Shown one piece after another: positions 17,339-26,857 of a DNA stretch of 64,000 nt; position 1 is the stretch's first letter; each line of letters opens with the position of its first letter. Position numbers and translations under genes: made by a program. The stretch is from Acinetobacter qingfengensis. GTDB taxonomy: Bacteria; Pseudomonadota; Gammaproteobacteria; Pseudomonadales; Moraxellaceae. Location of the stretch: positions 496,001-560,000 of the forward strand of contig NZ_VXKN01000001.1 of assembly GCF_008693185.1 (NCBI RefSeq). Direction: 5' to 3'. The notes beneath the pieces were generated by a model. That model made no database searches and was not told the origin of the DNA. It was given only the letters and a program-made list of their open reading frames with translations.

Positions 17339-19782
17339 TAATGCTGATTCCATGTTTGGTTCACATAATCAAATCCAGTCACTCGATTTTCGAGTAATGA
17401 GGCGAGTTTACCAGAAAGACCACCTAGACCTTTAAGAGAAAATTCTGCCATGATGGCTTGTTTTGCCTTGACGCCCGGTTCTGTCGGATCATCCAAATCA
17501 TTATAGTATGACCGTGCATAAACGGATACGCCCCAGCAGCAAGATTCGTAATTTACGCCAAGAAGCCACTCACGTGTAGTACTGCTATGTAAATCATATT
17601 GTACATGACCTAAAATTCGCCAGCGATCATTGATTGGTTGTACGAAAGAGCCTGCAATCTGTTCATAAGCCTGCTGGCGCTGATCATCCAGACTTTTACG
17701 ATAGTAATAGCCTAAGCTATATAAAAGACCTTTATCATCAGCATAGTTAACTGAAATATTACTCAAGGCATTTTCACCACCGGATGTCCATGCCGAATTA
17801 CCGACCAGATTAATATTGTTACTTAACTGACTTCCTAGCGTTAAAACTGGCCCGGAAGTTTTTTCGGTACTGATTAGGCGGTCTTTAGCAATAATATTTC
17901 CATTTTGATCGGTGTTGTTTAGATATACTCTGCGATCAGAAAAGTAAAAAGCCTGCCCTAAACCTGCACGTAAGCGCTCTAACCCTTGCTGATCATACAA
18001 ACTATAGTTTACACCGATGGAAGCAAAATTATTGTCTTCCAGCCGATCATGACCATAAAAACGATAAGGATTGAACAGTTGATCGTAACCAATACTTGCC
18101 TGTGCAGTATCAAAGTTTGGATTATTGTCCTGATTACGATAAGGTGCATAAGCATAGAAAAAACGTGGAGTAATGGTTTGTAGGAATTTCCCCTGTTTTT
18201 CAAATACCATTCCGGCGTCCAGTGAAACCTGTGGCACAACAGTTGCACTGCTATTACTCCGACCACTATTTTCTGCATCTTCGTCATAATAGGTGTTTAC
18301 AGAGCGTACTGTAAATTCAGGCGTAATCCAGTAACCTGGATTTCTAAAATTATATTTGACTGTCGCCTGATTGTATAATCGTGTTCCACTGTCTTCGGTT
18401 GCCGAACCATCTTCAATAGATTTCTTAAAATAAGCAGTATCATTCAGAAAACTATATTCTAAACCATTATATTTACCGCCTTCGTATTTAAAAAGAAATT
18501 GCGGTAAGCGGGCATAAGGTTTGTCGGCATCACTGATACTACGATCTAGTGTCTGGAAATTCTGGACTTTCAATTGTGCCGTAATACCGGGAATACCATT
18601 GGCATAATTTAAAATCCAGGTACGTTCTTGATTGACTTCATCCTGAGTGTTTAAGGAATTGTCTAAATCAGAGAAGAAATCTTGATCCGAAACATAGTTG
18701 TAATTAATGGAAGTTGAGAATTGTTTATTGATTTGCCAGAAGTGTTTCCAGTGAAGATCTTTACGGTCTTCATCATCATAGCTTTGGTCATTTGGTAAAT
18801 ATCCACCCCACATTTCACCACTACCATAATTCTCGGTCAGGTAGCGGAAATCTCCATTCAGCATAAAACCACGCCCACCCAGATAGCGCGGTGTCACCGT
18901 CAGATCATAATTGGGGGCAAGGTTAAAATAATATGGAACAGTAAGTTGTAAACCACCGTCATTGGTATAGCCAAAATTTGGCATTAAGAAACCTGTGGTA
19001 CGGCGGTCGTCAATCGGGAAGTTAAAATAAGGTACGGGTACAACTGGCGTATCTTTAATATATAGACGGGCACTTTTGGTAATGCCTCGTCCTGTTTCCT
19101 GATTTAAGGTAATTTCTTTGGCTTCAATATGCCATGCTGGTTTTGCTGTAGGCTCACAGGTTGAATAACTGGCATTTTTCAGGGTAACTGTTGTTGGTGA
19201 TGTGCGTTCAATTTGTTGGGCATAGCCATGTGCCTGCTGTGCTTCACTGATATAATAGCTGTTGTTGAGATCACCAGTTTGGGTTTTTAAATTATAATTG
19301 ACTTCGTCACTTTGCGCAAAAAGCCCACCTTGTGCAACTTGAACCCGACCTTGAGCTTTTGCATAAGTTTGAGTTTTGTCCAGTTCGACTTTATCTGCAT
19401 AAATGCGTCGACCTTCCTGATTAATTTCCACATTTCCTTGCAGAAAAGATGAGCCTTCTGGATTGTAATAACCTTCATCTGCACTAATAGTTGACGTCAC
19501 CTGAGTCGGATCTTTTGCAGCCGGTGTATCGCTGGCAATCGGTGTCACCCATGTGCCGGAACAACGTGCAGAAGCATTTAAATCGCTACGAGTTGCCTCA
19601 GCAAGTTGCTGCGGAGTAAGGTAGTATTTTTGATAAAATTGCTGTGCTGTTTCGCTGTTCATCGCTTTTTGTGTGCTGTCTTCGGCATATACCGTCTGAA
19701 CCAGACTGAAATGACTACAGCCAATACTGGCAATACATAAAAGGGATCGAAAAAGTGTGGTTTTTTTAAACTGTTGATTCAT
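17338..19782 (-). CDS. lptD: LPS-assembly outer-membrane protein LptD
   Basis: LptD with LptE inserts lipopolysaccharide or lipooligosaccharide into the outer leaflet. After a signal peptide (cleavage near VYAED) comes the periplasmic OstA jellyroll (about residues 75-260) and then a large beta-barrel. The four cysteines that form the two inter-domain disulfides in E. coli have counterparts: SARCSG, STCEP and the adjacent pair in YESCCWG. I chose the ATG at 19782 because it puts the signal peptide at the N-terminus; an in-frame ATG at 19830 would add 16 residues. It heads an lptD-surA operon and diverges from amgK. Confidence 0.95.
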   Translation of the reverse strand: MNQQFKKTTLFRSLLCIASIGCSHFSLVQTVYAEDSTQKAMNSETAQQFYQKYYLTPQQLAEATRSDLNASARCSGTWVTPIASDTPAAKDPTQVTSTISADEGYYNPEGSSFLQGNVEINQEGRRIYADKVELDKTQTYAKAQGRVQVAQGGLFAQSDEVNYNLKTQTGDLNNSYYISEAQQAHGYAQQIERTSPTTVTLKNASYSTCEPTAKPAWHIEAKEITLNQETGRGITKSARLYIKDTPVVPVPYFNFPIDDRRTTGFLMPNFGYTNDGGLQLTVPYYFNLAPNYDLTVTPRYLGGRGFMLNGDFRYLTENYGSGEMWGGYLPNDQSYDDEDRKDLHWKHFWQINKQFSTSINYNYVSDQDFFSDLDNSLNTQDEVNQERTWILNYANGIPGITAQLKVQNFQTLDRSISDADKPYARLPQFLFKYEGGKYNGLEYSFLNDTAYFKKSIEDGSATEDSGTRLYNQATVKYNFRNPGYWITPEFTVRSVNTYYDEDAENSGRSNSSATVVPQVSLDAGMVFEKQGKFLQTITPRFFYAYAPYRNQDNNPNFDTAQASIGYDQLFNPYRFYGHDRLEDNNFASIGVNYSLYDQQGLERLRAGLGQAFYFSDRRVYLNNTDQNGNIIAKDRLISTEKTSGPVLTLGSQLSNNINLVGNSAWTSGGENALSNISVNYADDKGLLYSLGYYYRKSLDDQRQQAYEQIAGSFVQPINDRWRILGHVQYDLHSSTTREWLLGVNYESCCWGVSVYARSYYNDLDDPTEPGVKAKQAIMAEFSLKGLGGLSGKLASLLENRVTGFDYVNQTWNQH

Positions 19783-19906
19783 ATCTATCGCAGCACAATA
19801 ATAATTACGCAAATAATTAAATTGCATCATAGAGAAAAAATTAAGAAACGACTACACTTGCGCATGCAAATATTACGAAGTTTTTGCAAATATAGGTAAT
19901 CATTTC

Positions 19907-20920
19907 ATGCAAAGAGCACAACAAATTCATACTTGGTTGTCACAGATTTTTGGTGATAAAAATTTTGAAATCAATTATTTAGCTGGAGATGCAAGTTTTC
20001 GGCGTTACGCCAGAATTCAGCAACAAAATAAAAAATATATGTTGATGGATGCACCTCCAGAAAAAGAAAATTGTCAGCCATTTGTGCAAATTGCCGCATT
20101 TTTACAGCAACATGGTACACGTGTACCACATATTGTCGCACAGGATTTAACACAGGGTTTTTTATTACTTGAAGACTTTGGCGATGTTGTTTTGTCAAAT
20201 GTTCTTAATGCACAGAGTGTTGATCAGTTTTATACGCAAGCTTTTAAACAAATTATTCAATTGCAAGTAATTGCTCCTGACGCTGAGATTTTCCCCGACT
20301 ATAGCCCTGAAAAATTAACACAGGAAATGCGCTTATTTGATCAATGGTTATTACCAGCTTTAAATATTTCATTATCCACGCAGCAACAGGATCTGTTGAC
20401 ACAAAGTTATGACTGGATTTTGCAGAATTTGGCACAACAGCCACAGGTGATTGTACATCGTGATTATCATAGCCGTAATTTGATGTTACTCGAACATGAA
20501 CAGAATCTTGGTGTAATTGATTTTCAGGATGCGGTCATTGGCCCAGATAGTTACGATTTCATCTCAATTGTTCGTGATGCTTATATACAATGGCCAAAAC
20601 ATGCAGTGCAACAATGGATTGAACAATTTTATGCCATGTTGCCTGCATCGGCAAAACATCATCGTGATCTGGCACAATTTCAACTGGATGTAGATGTGAT
20701 GTCGATACAGCGTCATCTAAAAATTCTTGGTATTTTTGTGCGTTTGTATGTTCGGGATGGTAAATCAGGGTATCTCAAGGACTTACCTCGTGTGATGTGG
20801 TATTTACGTGATGAACTGCAACACTGCGAGTCATTACAACCGCTGTACCAATTTATTGAACAGCATGTTGTTCATGCATTTACGACAAAATATGGCAGTT
20901 ATAAAGAGGTAGTCGCATGA
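19907..20920 (+). CDS. amgK: N-acetylmuramate/N-acetylglucosamine anomeric kinase AmgK
   Basis: AmgK phosphorylates MurNAc and GlcNAc at carbon 1 in the recycling route that bypasses MurA and so lowers dependence on the fosfomycin target; this is established in Pseudomonas. The 337-residue protein is of the aminoglycoside-phosphotransferase fold: catalytic loop HRDYHSRNLML (His-Arg-Asp) and metal-binding IDFQDA. It overlaps murU by four bases (ATGA), as in pseudomonads, which makes the assignment firm. It diverges from lptD across 124 bp. Confidence 0.92.
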   Translation: MQRAQQIHTWLSQIFGDKNFEINYLAGDASFRRYARIQQQNKKYMLMDAPPEKENCQPFVQIAAFLQQHGTRVPHIVAQDLTQGFLLLEDFGDVVLSNVLNAQSVDQFYTQAFKQIIQLQVIAPDAEIFPDYSPEKLTQEMRLFDQWLLPALNISLSTQQQDLLTQSYDWILQNLAQQPQVIVHRDYHSRNLMLLEHEQNLGVIDFQDAVIGPDSYDFISIVRDAYIQWPKHAVQQWIEQFYAMLPASAKHHRDLAQFQLDVDVMSIQRHLKILGIFVRLYVRDGKSGYLKDLPRVMWYLRDELQHCESLQPLYQFIEQHVVHAFTTKYGSYKEVVA

Positions 20921-21603
20921 AGGCAATGATTTTGGCCGCAGGCTTTGGTAATCGTATGCGCCCATTAACATTAACTACGCCGAAACCATTGTTGCAGGTT
21001 GGACAAAAATCCTTAATTGTTTGGCATATTGAAGCCCTGAAGAAAATTGGTGTAACTGAGATTGTCATTAATGCCGCATGGTTAAAAGAAAAACTGGTTG
21101 AAACACTGGGAGATGGTCAGCAGTTTGGTGTCAATATTATCTGGTCACTAGAAGATGAAGGATTGGAAACAGCCGGAGGAATTATTCAGGCTTTGCCTCA
21201 TTTGGGTGAGGCGCCATTTATTGTCGTTAACGGTGATGTATGGACACGTTATGATTTCTCTCAATTGTTAAATGTTGAGCTAGCAGATCATTTGGCACAT
21301 CTGGTTTTAGTGGATAATCCACCACAACATCTTCAGGGTGATTTTACTTTATCTGGTCAGAAAGTATTTACACCTGATCAACAGCAAGGTGGTGAAACAC
21401 TGACTTTCTCTGGTATTAGCCTACTTTCACCAAAACTATTTGCCGGACTTACTACGGGTAAACGACCATTGGCACCATTACTTAAACATGCCATGCAACA
21501 AGGGCTGGTCACAGGTGAAAAAATGAATACGGTATGGGTCGATGTTGGGACTCCAGAGCGATTAAGCCAATTAGATGAAAAAATAACGTTGCAAATGATT
21601 TAA
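20917..21603 (+). CDS. murU: MurNAc-1-phosphate uridylyltransferase MurU
   Basis: MurU transfers UMP from UTP to MurNAc-1-phosphate to give UDP-MurNAc, completing the step begun by AmgK. The protein is a small nucleotidyltransferase with the N-terminal signature MILAAGFGNRMRPLT and TPKPLLQVG, and the metal-binding VNGDVW. At 228 residues it lacks the C-terminal acyltransferase domain of GlmU. Its start lies inside the end of amgK. Confidence 0.92.
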   Translation: MKAMILAAGFGNRMRPLTLTTPKPLLQVGQKSLIVWHIEALKKIGVTEIVINAAWLKEKLVETLGDGQQFGVNIIWSLEDEGLETAGGIIQALPHLGEAPFIVVNGDVWTRYDFSQLLNVELADHLAHLVLVDNPPQHLQGDFTLSGQKVFTPDQQQGGETLTFSGISLLSPKLFAGLTTGKRPLAPLLKHAMQQGLVTGEKMNTVWVDVGTPERLSQLDEKITLQMI

Positions 21604-21643
21604 AACTGGACATATACGGCTAATCCATTTGTGTTTTACGTTA

Positions 21644-21653
21644 TGTTCCACGT
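21644..21653 (+). promoter_or_regulatory. Half parS-like site overlapping the rsmG -10 region
   Basis: TGTTCCACGT equals the left ten bases of a bacterial parS palindrome (right half would be GGAACA). The right half here reads TATAAT instead, a perfect -10 hexamer (21654-21659). So the site is either a half-site bound weakly by ParB or a coincidence. Confidence 0.25.
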
Positions 21654-21659
21654 TATAAT
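21654..21659 (+). promoter_or_regulatory. Consensus -10 hexamer upstream of rsmG-parA-parB
   Basis: TATAAT lies 30 bp before the rsmG start in the 86-bp gap after murU. No good -35 hexamer is visible at the usual distance. Confidence 0.5.
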
Positions 21660-21689
21660 GCAGCGTCAATTCAACGGATTAGATTTGTT

Positions 21690-22325
21690 ATGCATCCATA
21701 TTATCAAGGCTTAAAACAAGGTGTGGCTGAGCTACAGCTTAATCTATCCGAACTGATGCTGGAGAACTTACTCAAGTATCAGGATGCTTTGGTACTGTGG
21801 AACAAAGCATTTAATTTAACAGCAATTCGTGATCCAAAAGAAATGCTGGTGAAACATTTACTGGATAGTTTAAGTATTCTGCCACATTTACCGACAGGTC
21901 GTTTACTGGATATTGGTACAGGCGGGGGGATGCCGGGCATCATGATTGCATTGTGCCAACCGGAACGAGAGTGTGTTTTATTAGATTCTAATGGTAAAAA
22001 AATCCGTTTTTTAAAACAATTTATTGCCGATATGAAGTTGTCGAATGTCAAGGCGGTACAGACTCGAGTGGAAGATCAGGGCAGTATCCAGGATTTAGGT
22101 CAATTTGATGTGATTACCAGTCGGGCATTTGCATCATTGCTAGATTTTGTGGCATTGTCTGAACCCTATATGCATGCTCAATCCAGTATTGCAGCCATGA
22201 AGGGTATTATTCCACAGGAAGAATTACAGCAACTTACCCAGTACCAGCAAAACATCATTGCATTGCATGTGCCACATCTGGATGAACAACGACATTTGGT
22301 CATGTTGAAGGGTAAATCAGCTTGA
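21690..22325 (+). CDS. rsmG: 16S rRNA (guanine-527-N7)-methyltransferase RsmG
   Basis: RsmG (GidB) adds the m7G mark at position 527 of 16S rRNA; its loss causes low-level streptomycin resistance. The 211-residue length is standard and the SAM site reads LLDIGTGGGMPGI. ITSRAFASL is the usual later motif. It precedes parA-parB, a conserved gammaproteobacterial arrangement, but mnmG, its common partner, is absent here. Confidence 0.95.
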   Translation: MHPYYQGLKQGVAELQLNLSELMLENLLKYQDALVLWNKAFNLTAIRDPKEMLVKHLLDSLSILPHLPTGRLLDIGTGGGMPGIMIALCQPERECVLLDSNGKKIRFLKQFIADMKLSNVKAVQTRVEDQGSIQDLGQFDVITSRAFASLLDFVALSEPYMHAQSSIAAMKGIIPQEELQQLTQYQQNIIALHVPHLDEQRHLVMLKGKSA

Positions 22326-22355
22326 AATTTTATATGAATATAGAGAACTGCGGTC

Positions 22356-23132
22356 ATGGCTAAAATTATTGCAATTGCAAATCAAAAAGGCGGCGTGGCA
22401 AAAACCACAACAGCTGTGAATCTGGCCGCATCATTGGCAATTTTAAAAAAACGGGTATTGTTGATTGATCTGGATTCACAGGGAAATGCCACAATGGGAT
22501 CCGGTGTTCAGAAAAATCAGCTTGAATATAGTGTTGCAGATGTTTTATTAAGAGAAGTAAATATTGAATCTGCAATTATTAAAGCAGAAGTGGGTTATAA
22601 GGTTTTAGGCGCCAATCGTGAATTATCCGGAGTTGAACTTTCAATTGCAGATGAAGCACAACGGGAATTTATTCTTCGCGATGCTTTAAAACAAATCGAT
22701 CATTCTTTTGATTTTATCATCATGGATTGTGCACCAAGTTTAAGCTTAATTACCGTGAATGCCTTGTGCGCAGCCAACAGTGTAATTATTCCAATGCAAT
22801 GTGAATATTATGCATTGGAAGGTTTAGCAGATTTATGCCAGACCATTGAACGAATTAACCAGACACTGAATCCTCAATTAGAGATTTTAGGTGTGTTAAG
22901 AACACTTTATGATGGGCGTAATGCACTGACCAAAGATGTGTCTGCTGAGTTAGAAAACTATTTTGGTGAAAAACTGTTTACGACAGTCATTCCTCGTAAT
23001 GTTCGTTTGGCGGAAGCTCCTGCACACGGTCTACCCATTATTTACTTTGAAAAAAGCTCAAAAGGTGCAATAGCTTATTTGAGTTTTGCAGCAGAATTAA
23101 CTAAAAAGATTAAAAAAGGAGCAAAAGCATGA
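22356..23132 (+). CDS. parA: Chromosome-partitioning ATPase ParA
   Basis: ParA (Soj) is a deviant Walker ATPase that binds nucleoid DNA and moves ParB-parS complexes. The motif at residue 10 is QKGGVAKTTTAVNLA, with Ala where many members have Gly; the signature lysine and threonines are kept. Walker B-type FIIMDCAPS follows. The protein overlaps parB by four bases. Confidence 0.95.
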   Translation: MAKIIAIANQKGGVAKTTTAVNLAASLAILKKRVLLIDLDSQGNATMGSGVQKNQLEYSVADVLLREVNIESAIIKAEVGYKVLGANRELSGVELSIADEAQREFILRDALKQIDHSFDFIIMDCAPSLSLITVNALCAANSVIIPMQCEYYALEGLADLCQTIERINQTLNPQLEILGVLRTLYDGRNALTKDVSAELENYFGEKLFTTVIPRNVRLAEAPAHGLPIIYFEKSSKGAIAYLSFAAELTKKIKKGAKA

Positions 23133-24022
23133 CCAGAAAACGTGGGCTTGCCAAAGGACGTGGATTGGATGCATTGCTAGGTTCCATTCAAAAAGAAAAG
23201 CAAACCATTGTAGAAAGTAGTGCAACGCAACGTGTTGATGGAGAATTACAACACGTTGATGTTGCCCTATTGCAGCGAGGTGAATATCAGCCACGTCGTT
23301 ACATGGGTGAAGAAGAATTACAGGATCTGGCAGACTCAATTAAACAACATGGCGTAATGCAACCAATCGTTATCCGTAAACTGGATGATGAGGGATCACG
23401 TTATGAAATTATTGCAGGTGAGCGTCGCTGGCGTGCGGCACAACTGGCAGGATTGACGCAGATTCCGGCTATTGTTCGCGAGATATCCGATCAGGTGGCA
23501 ATAGCGCTGGCCTTGATTGAAAATATTCAGCGTCAGGATTTAAACCCGATGGAGCAAGCTTTAGCTTTGCAGCGTTTCCATGATGAATTTGGTTTAAGTC
23601 ATCAGGAAATTGCAGATACAGTGGGTAAAGCTCGGGCTACAGTCAGTAATTTGTTGCGATTATTGAGTTTGGAAGATTCCGTTAAAGACTTGTTAAGTGA
23701 ACAAAAACTGGATATGGGGCATGCACGTGCGATTTTAGCCTTGAAAAAAACGCAACAACGTCAAATTGCAGAACATATCATCAAAAAAGACTTGTCTGTT
23801 CGTCAAACTGAGCAATTGGTTCGGGAATTATTGACACCATCGCAACACAAGCAACAGAAAACTGCATCAGCAGACCTTGAACAATTAACGACACGTTTGT
23901 CTGATCGTCTGGGAGCTCAGGTACAGATTGATCATAATGCTAAAGGTAAGGGGAAAATTGTCATTAAATATCATTCTCTGGATGAGCTTGATGGCATTTT
24001 AAGTATTTGTTTATCTGAATAA
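23129..24022 (+). CDS. parB: Chromosome-partitioning protein ParB
   Basis: ParB is a CTP-dependent clamp that loads at parS. The order is box I (QRGEYQPRRYM), the CTP-binding GERRWRAAQLAG block, the helix-turn-helix LSHQEIADTVGKARATVSN and a C-terminal dimerisation domain. The length (297) is normal. It ends 21 bp before exbB. Confidence 0.95.
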   Translation: MTRKRGLAKGRGLDALLGSIQKEKQTIVESSATQRVDGELQHVDVALLQRGEYQPRRYMGEEELQDLADSIKQHGVMQPIVIRKLDDEGSRYEIIAGERRWRAAQLAGLTQIPAIVREISDQVAIALALIENIQRQDLNPMEQALALQRFHDEFGLSHQEIADTVGKARATVSNLLRLLSLEDSVKDLLSEQKLDMGHARAILALKKTQQRQIAEHIIKKDLSVRQTEQLVRELLTPSQHKQQKTASADLEQLTTRLSDRLGAQVQIDHNAKGKGKIVIKYHSLDELDGILSICLSE

Positions 24023-24043
24023 TTCTATAAACTCGAGGGGTGT

Positions 24044-24709
24044 ATGTGGGAGTTTATTAAAGCGGGAGGTTGGCTAATGCTGCCTCTTGTATTATGTTCA
24101 ATCGCAGCATTGGCCATTATTATTGAACGGTTCTTACGTTTAAAACGTATCTGGGTCGCACCAACACAATTATGTCAGCAAGCAATATTAAAGTTGCATA
24201 GTCATCAGTTTAATTCTGATTATGAGCAACAACTGTCTAAAATTAGTCTTGGACAAATTTTATTAAAAGGCTATCAATTTCGGCAGGAAAATCCTGAATT
24301 TGTGAAAGCACAAATGCAGGCAGAAGCAGCAATACAAATTAACCAACTGGAAAAAAACATCAATTTTTTGGGAACTATTGGCTCAATCGCACCATTATTG
24401 GGATTGTTGGGTACAGTATTGGGAATTATCGAGGCTTTTCTTGCGGTTAATGCTGGCGGTATTACTGATCCGGCGATGCTTGCCAATGGCGTATCAAAAG
24501 CTTTAATTACGACTGCTGCAGGTATGATTGTTGCAATTCCAGCGTTGATTTTTTATCGTTATTTCCAGCGTCTAATTGTTGAGTATGTTGTAGAAATGGA
24601 ACAACAAGCTACAATATTTCATGCAGCTTTGTTTTATGATAAGTCCGCTAAGACACAACCCCTTATTCAACAAGACAGATATGTAGGGCAGGTGACTGAT
24701 GAAGTTTAA
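24044..24709 (+). CDS. exbB: MotA/TolQ/ExbB proton-channel family protein
   Basis: This 221-residue inner-membrane protein has three transmembrane segments (about 10-30, 105-130 and 150-175) and the family's LLGLLGTVLGIIEAF and ALITTAAGMIVAIPALIFYRYF segments. With ExbD it forms a proton-driven motor. No TonB gene is adjacent and the pair leads straight into msbA, so it may energise TonB for the receptors elsewhere in the window or serve another envelope process. Its end overlaps exbD by 11 bp. Confidence 0.88.
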   Translation: MWEFIKAGGWLMLPLVLCSIAALAIIIERFLRLKRIWVAPTQLCQQAILKLHSHQFNSDYEQQLSKISLGQILLKGYQFRQENPEFVKAQMQAEAAIQINQLEKNINFLGTIGSIAPLLGLLGTVLGIIEAFLAVNAGGITDPAMLANGVSKALITTAAGMIVAIPALIFYRYFQRLIVEYVVEMEQQATIFHAALFYDKSAKTQPLIQQDRYVGQVTDEV

Positions 24710-25124
24710 TCGTCCCCGTATCAATGAAATTGAAGTCAATTTGACACCGATGATTGACTGTCTGTTATTTTTGCTGGTGTTTTTATTGGTTTCTACCACA
24801 TTTAACCAGCATAGTCGCATTAATCTGACACTACCCGATGCGCAGGGCGTGCCGCCTAAAAATACTGATCAACGTATTGAGGTCGTGGTTCAGTCATCAG
24901 GAAAATATTTGGTTAATGGGCAGGCATTGGCTGGACACGATGAAGTACAGTTAAGTACTGCCATCAAACAGGCTGCGGCTAATCGTCATAATTTACCATT
25001 AACTATTGCTGCTGATGCCAAAGCAACGCATCAAGATGTGGTTAGGGTGATGGATGTGGCAGGTAAACTGGGTTTTATGAATATCAATATCAGCACAAAA
25101 GTTCCATCCCGAGGTTATAATTAG
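24699..25124 (+). CDS. exbD: ExbD/TolR-family motor protein
   Basis: A 141-residue protein with one N-terminal transmembrane helix bearing the essential aspartate (NLTPMIDCLLFLLVFLL) and a periplasmic domain. It is the partner of the preceding ExbB. It overlaps exbB by 11 bp and msbA by one base, so the motor genes are translationally tied to lipid A export genes. Confidence 0.9.
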   Translation: MKFNRPRINEIEVNLTPMIDCLLFLLVFLLVSTTFNQHSRINLTLPDAQGVPPKNTDQRIEVVVQSSGKYLVNGQALAGHDEVQLSTAIKQAAANRHNLPLTIAADAKATHQDVVRVMDVAGKLGFMNINISTKVPSRGYN

Positions 25125-26848
25125 TGAAGAATGAATTTCAGGTTTATTTAAGATTATTGGCATATCTCAAACCGTATTGGGGATATGCCATTCTGGTCTT
25201 AATCGGTTTTGCATTAAGTGCAGGTACCGAAGTATCCATTGCAAAACTGCTTGAATTTATTCTTAAGGCCATTCAGGAGCAAAATCATCATGAAACCAGT
25301 ATTTTTCCATTACTGGTAATTTTACTGATTTTTGTGCGGGGGGTAGCGTCATTTTTAGGGGATTATTATTCCGCAGTGATTTCCAGACATCTGGTGTTCA
25401 ATATACGTCAGGAAGCATTTAGCAAATTATTATATTTACCATCCTCTTATTATTCTGCACATTCCAGTGGACAAATTACTTCCAAGATTCTTTATAACAT
25501 TGAACAATTGACAGCAGCATCATCAGATTCCGTACAAATCATGGTAAAAGAAGGTTTTATTGTGATTGGTTTGTTGAGCTATTTGTTTTACTTAAACTGG
25601 AGATTGACGCTGATCATTTTAGCAGTTGCGCCGATTATTGGTTGGGTTGTTCGTTCTGCTGCCAAAAAAATGCGTAAACTCTCTACCGAAATGCAAAATA
25701 CTATGGGGGATGTCAACCATGTAGTGCAGGAAGCTATTTTGGGACAAAGCATCATTAAAGGATTTAGTGCACAGGAAGCTGAACGTAAACGTTTTTTTTA
25801 TCATTCGGAAAAGAATCTGAAAAAAGGCTTGAAACTGCATATTATTAATGTTCTAAATACACCCATAGTGCAATTATTAATGGCATTTTCTATGGCGATT
25901 ATTATGTGGATTGCATTACGCCCATCAGTACTTGAAGGGGTAACATCAGCCCAGTTTGTTTCTTATATTGTGGCTGCTGGTATGTTGAGTAAACCGATTA
26001 AAAATCTAACCACGGTCAATGAAAAGTTACAGCGAGGTCTTGCTGCTGCACATTCAGTATTTGAATTATTGGATTTGCCGACTGAAACAGATTCTGGGAT
26101 ACAAAAACCAAAAATTACCGGTGCAGTCAAGTTTGATCTAGTCAATATTGTTTATCAGGATGGCAAATGTGCCGTAAAGGATTTTACGCTGGATGTTAAA
26201 GCAGGAGAAACCATTGCACTGGTTGGGCGTTCAGGAGCGGGAAAAACATCATTGGTCAATCTTTTGATGCGATTACAGGACATAACTTCGGGTAAAATTT
26301 ATTTTGACGATGTGTCTATTCAAGACATCGAACTCAACTATTTGCGTCAGCATGTTGCTATGGTTAATCAACAAGTCGTAATTTTTGATCGATCAATCCG
26401 TGAAAATATTGCCTATGGAATTACTCAGGAAGCCACTGAGGATGAAATTATCGCTGCGGCAAAAGCTGCCTATGCACATGATTTTATCATGAGTTTACCG
26501 AATGGCTACGATACCATGCTGGGGAGTGAGGGTATTGCTTTATCTGGTGGCCAACGTCAACGTATTTCAATTGCTCGTGCAATTTTGAAAAATGCACCGA
26601 TTTTAATTCTTGATGAAGCCACCAGTGCGTTAGATAACGAATCCGAATTTTTTATTCAAAAAGCCTTTGAGCGGGCACAGCATAACCGCACAACCTTTGT
26701 AATCGCACATCGGTTATCTACAGTTGAAAATGCGCATCGTATTGTGGTGATGGATCAGGGGGAAATCATTGAAGTTGGTTCTCATGAACAACTTATGCAG
26801 CAACAGGGTGCATATTCACGACTTTATCACCGTGAATTTGTAGAATAG
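25124..26848 (+). CDS. msbA: Lipid A export ATP-binding/permease MsbA
   Basis: MsbA flips lipid A-core across the inner membrane. The half-transporter has six transmembrane helices (about residues 1-320) and an ABC ATPase domain with Walker A GRSGAGKTS, signature LSGGQRQR and Walker B ILILDEATSALD. The start is GTG (TAGTG overlap with exbD). The following lpxK supports MsbA over other multidrug-type half-transporters. Confidence 0.93.
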   Translation: MKNEFQVYLRLLAYLKPYWGYAILVLIGFALSAGTEVSIAKLLEFILKAIQEQNHHETSIFPLLVILLIFVRGVASFLGDYYSAVISRHLVFNIRQEAFSKLLYLPSSYYSAHSSGQITSKILYNIEQLTAASSDSVQIMVKEGFIVIGLLSYLFYLNWRLTLIILAVAPIIGWVVRSAAKKMRKLSTEMQNTMGDVNHVVQEAILGQSIIKGFSAQEAERKRFFYHSEKNLKKGLKLHIINVLNTPIVQLLMAFSMAIIMWIALRPSVLEGVTSAQFVSYIVAAGMLSKPIKNLTTVNEKLQRGLAAAHSVFELLDLPTETDSGIQKPKITGAVKFDLVNIVYQDGKCAVKDFTLDVKAGETIALVGRSGAGKTSLVNLLMRLQDITSGKIYFDDVSIQDIELNYLRQHVAMVNQQVVIFDRSIRENIAYGITQEATEDEIIAAAKAAYAHDFIMSLPNGYDTMLGSEGIALSGGQRQRISIARAILKNAPILILDEATSALDNESEFFIQKAFERAQHNRTTFVIAHRLSTVENAHRIVVMDQGEIIEVGSHEQLMQQQGAYSRLYHREFVE

Positions 26849-26857
26849 GCAAATATA

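Noticed and set aside
25124..26848. MsbA-like protein as a drug exporter
   Set aside because: It is followed at once by lpxK and kdsB, the conserved lipid A context.
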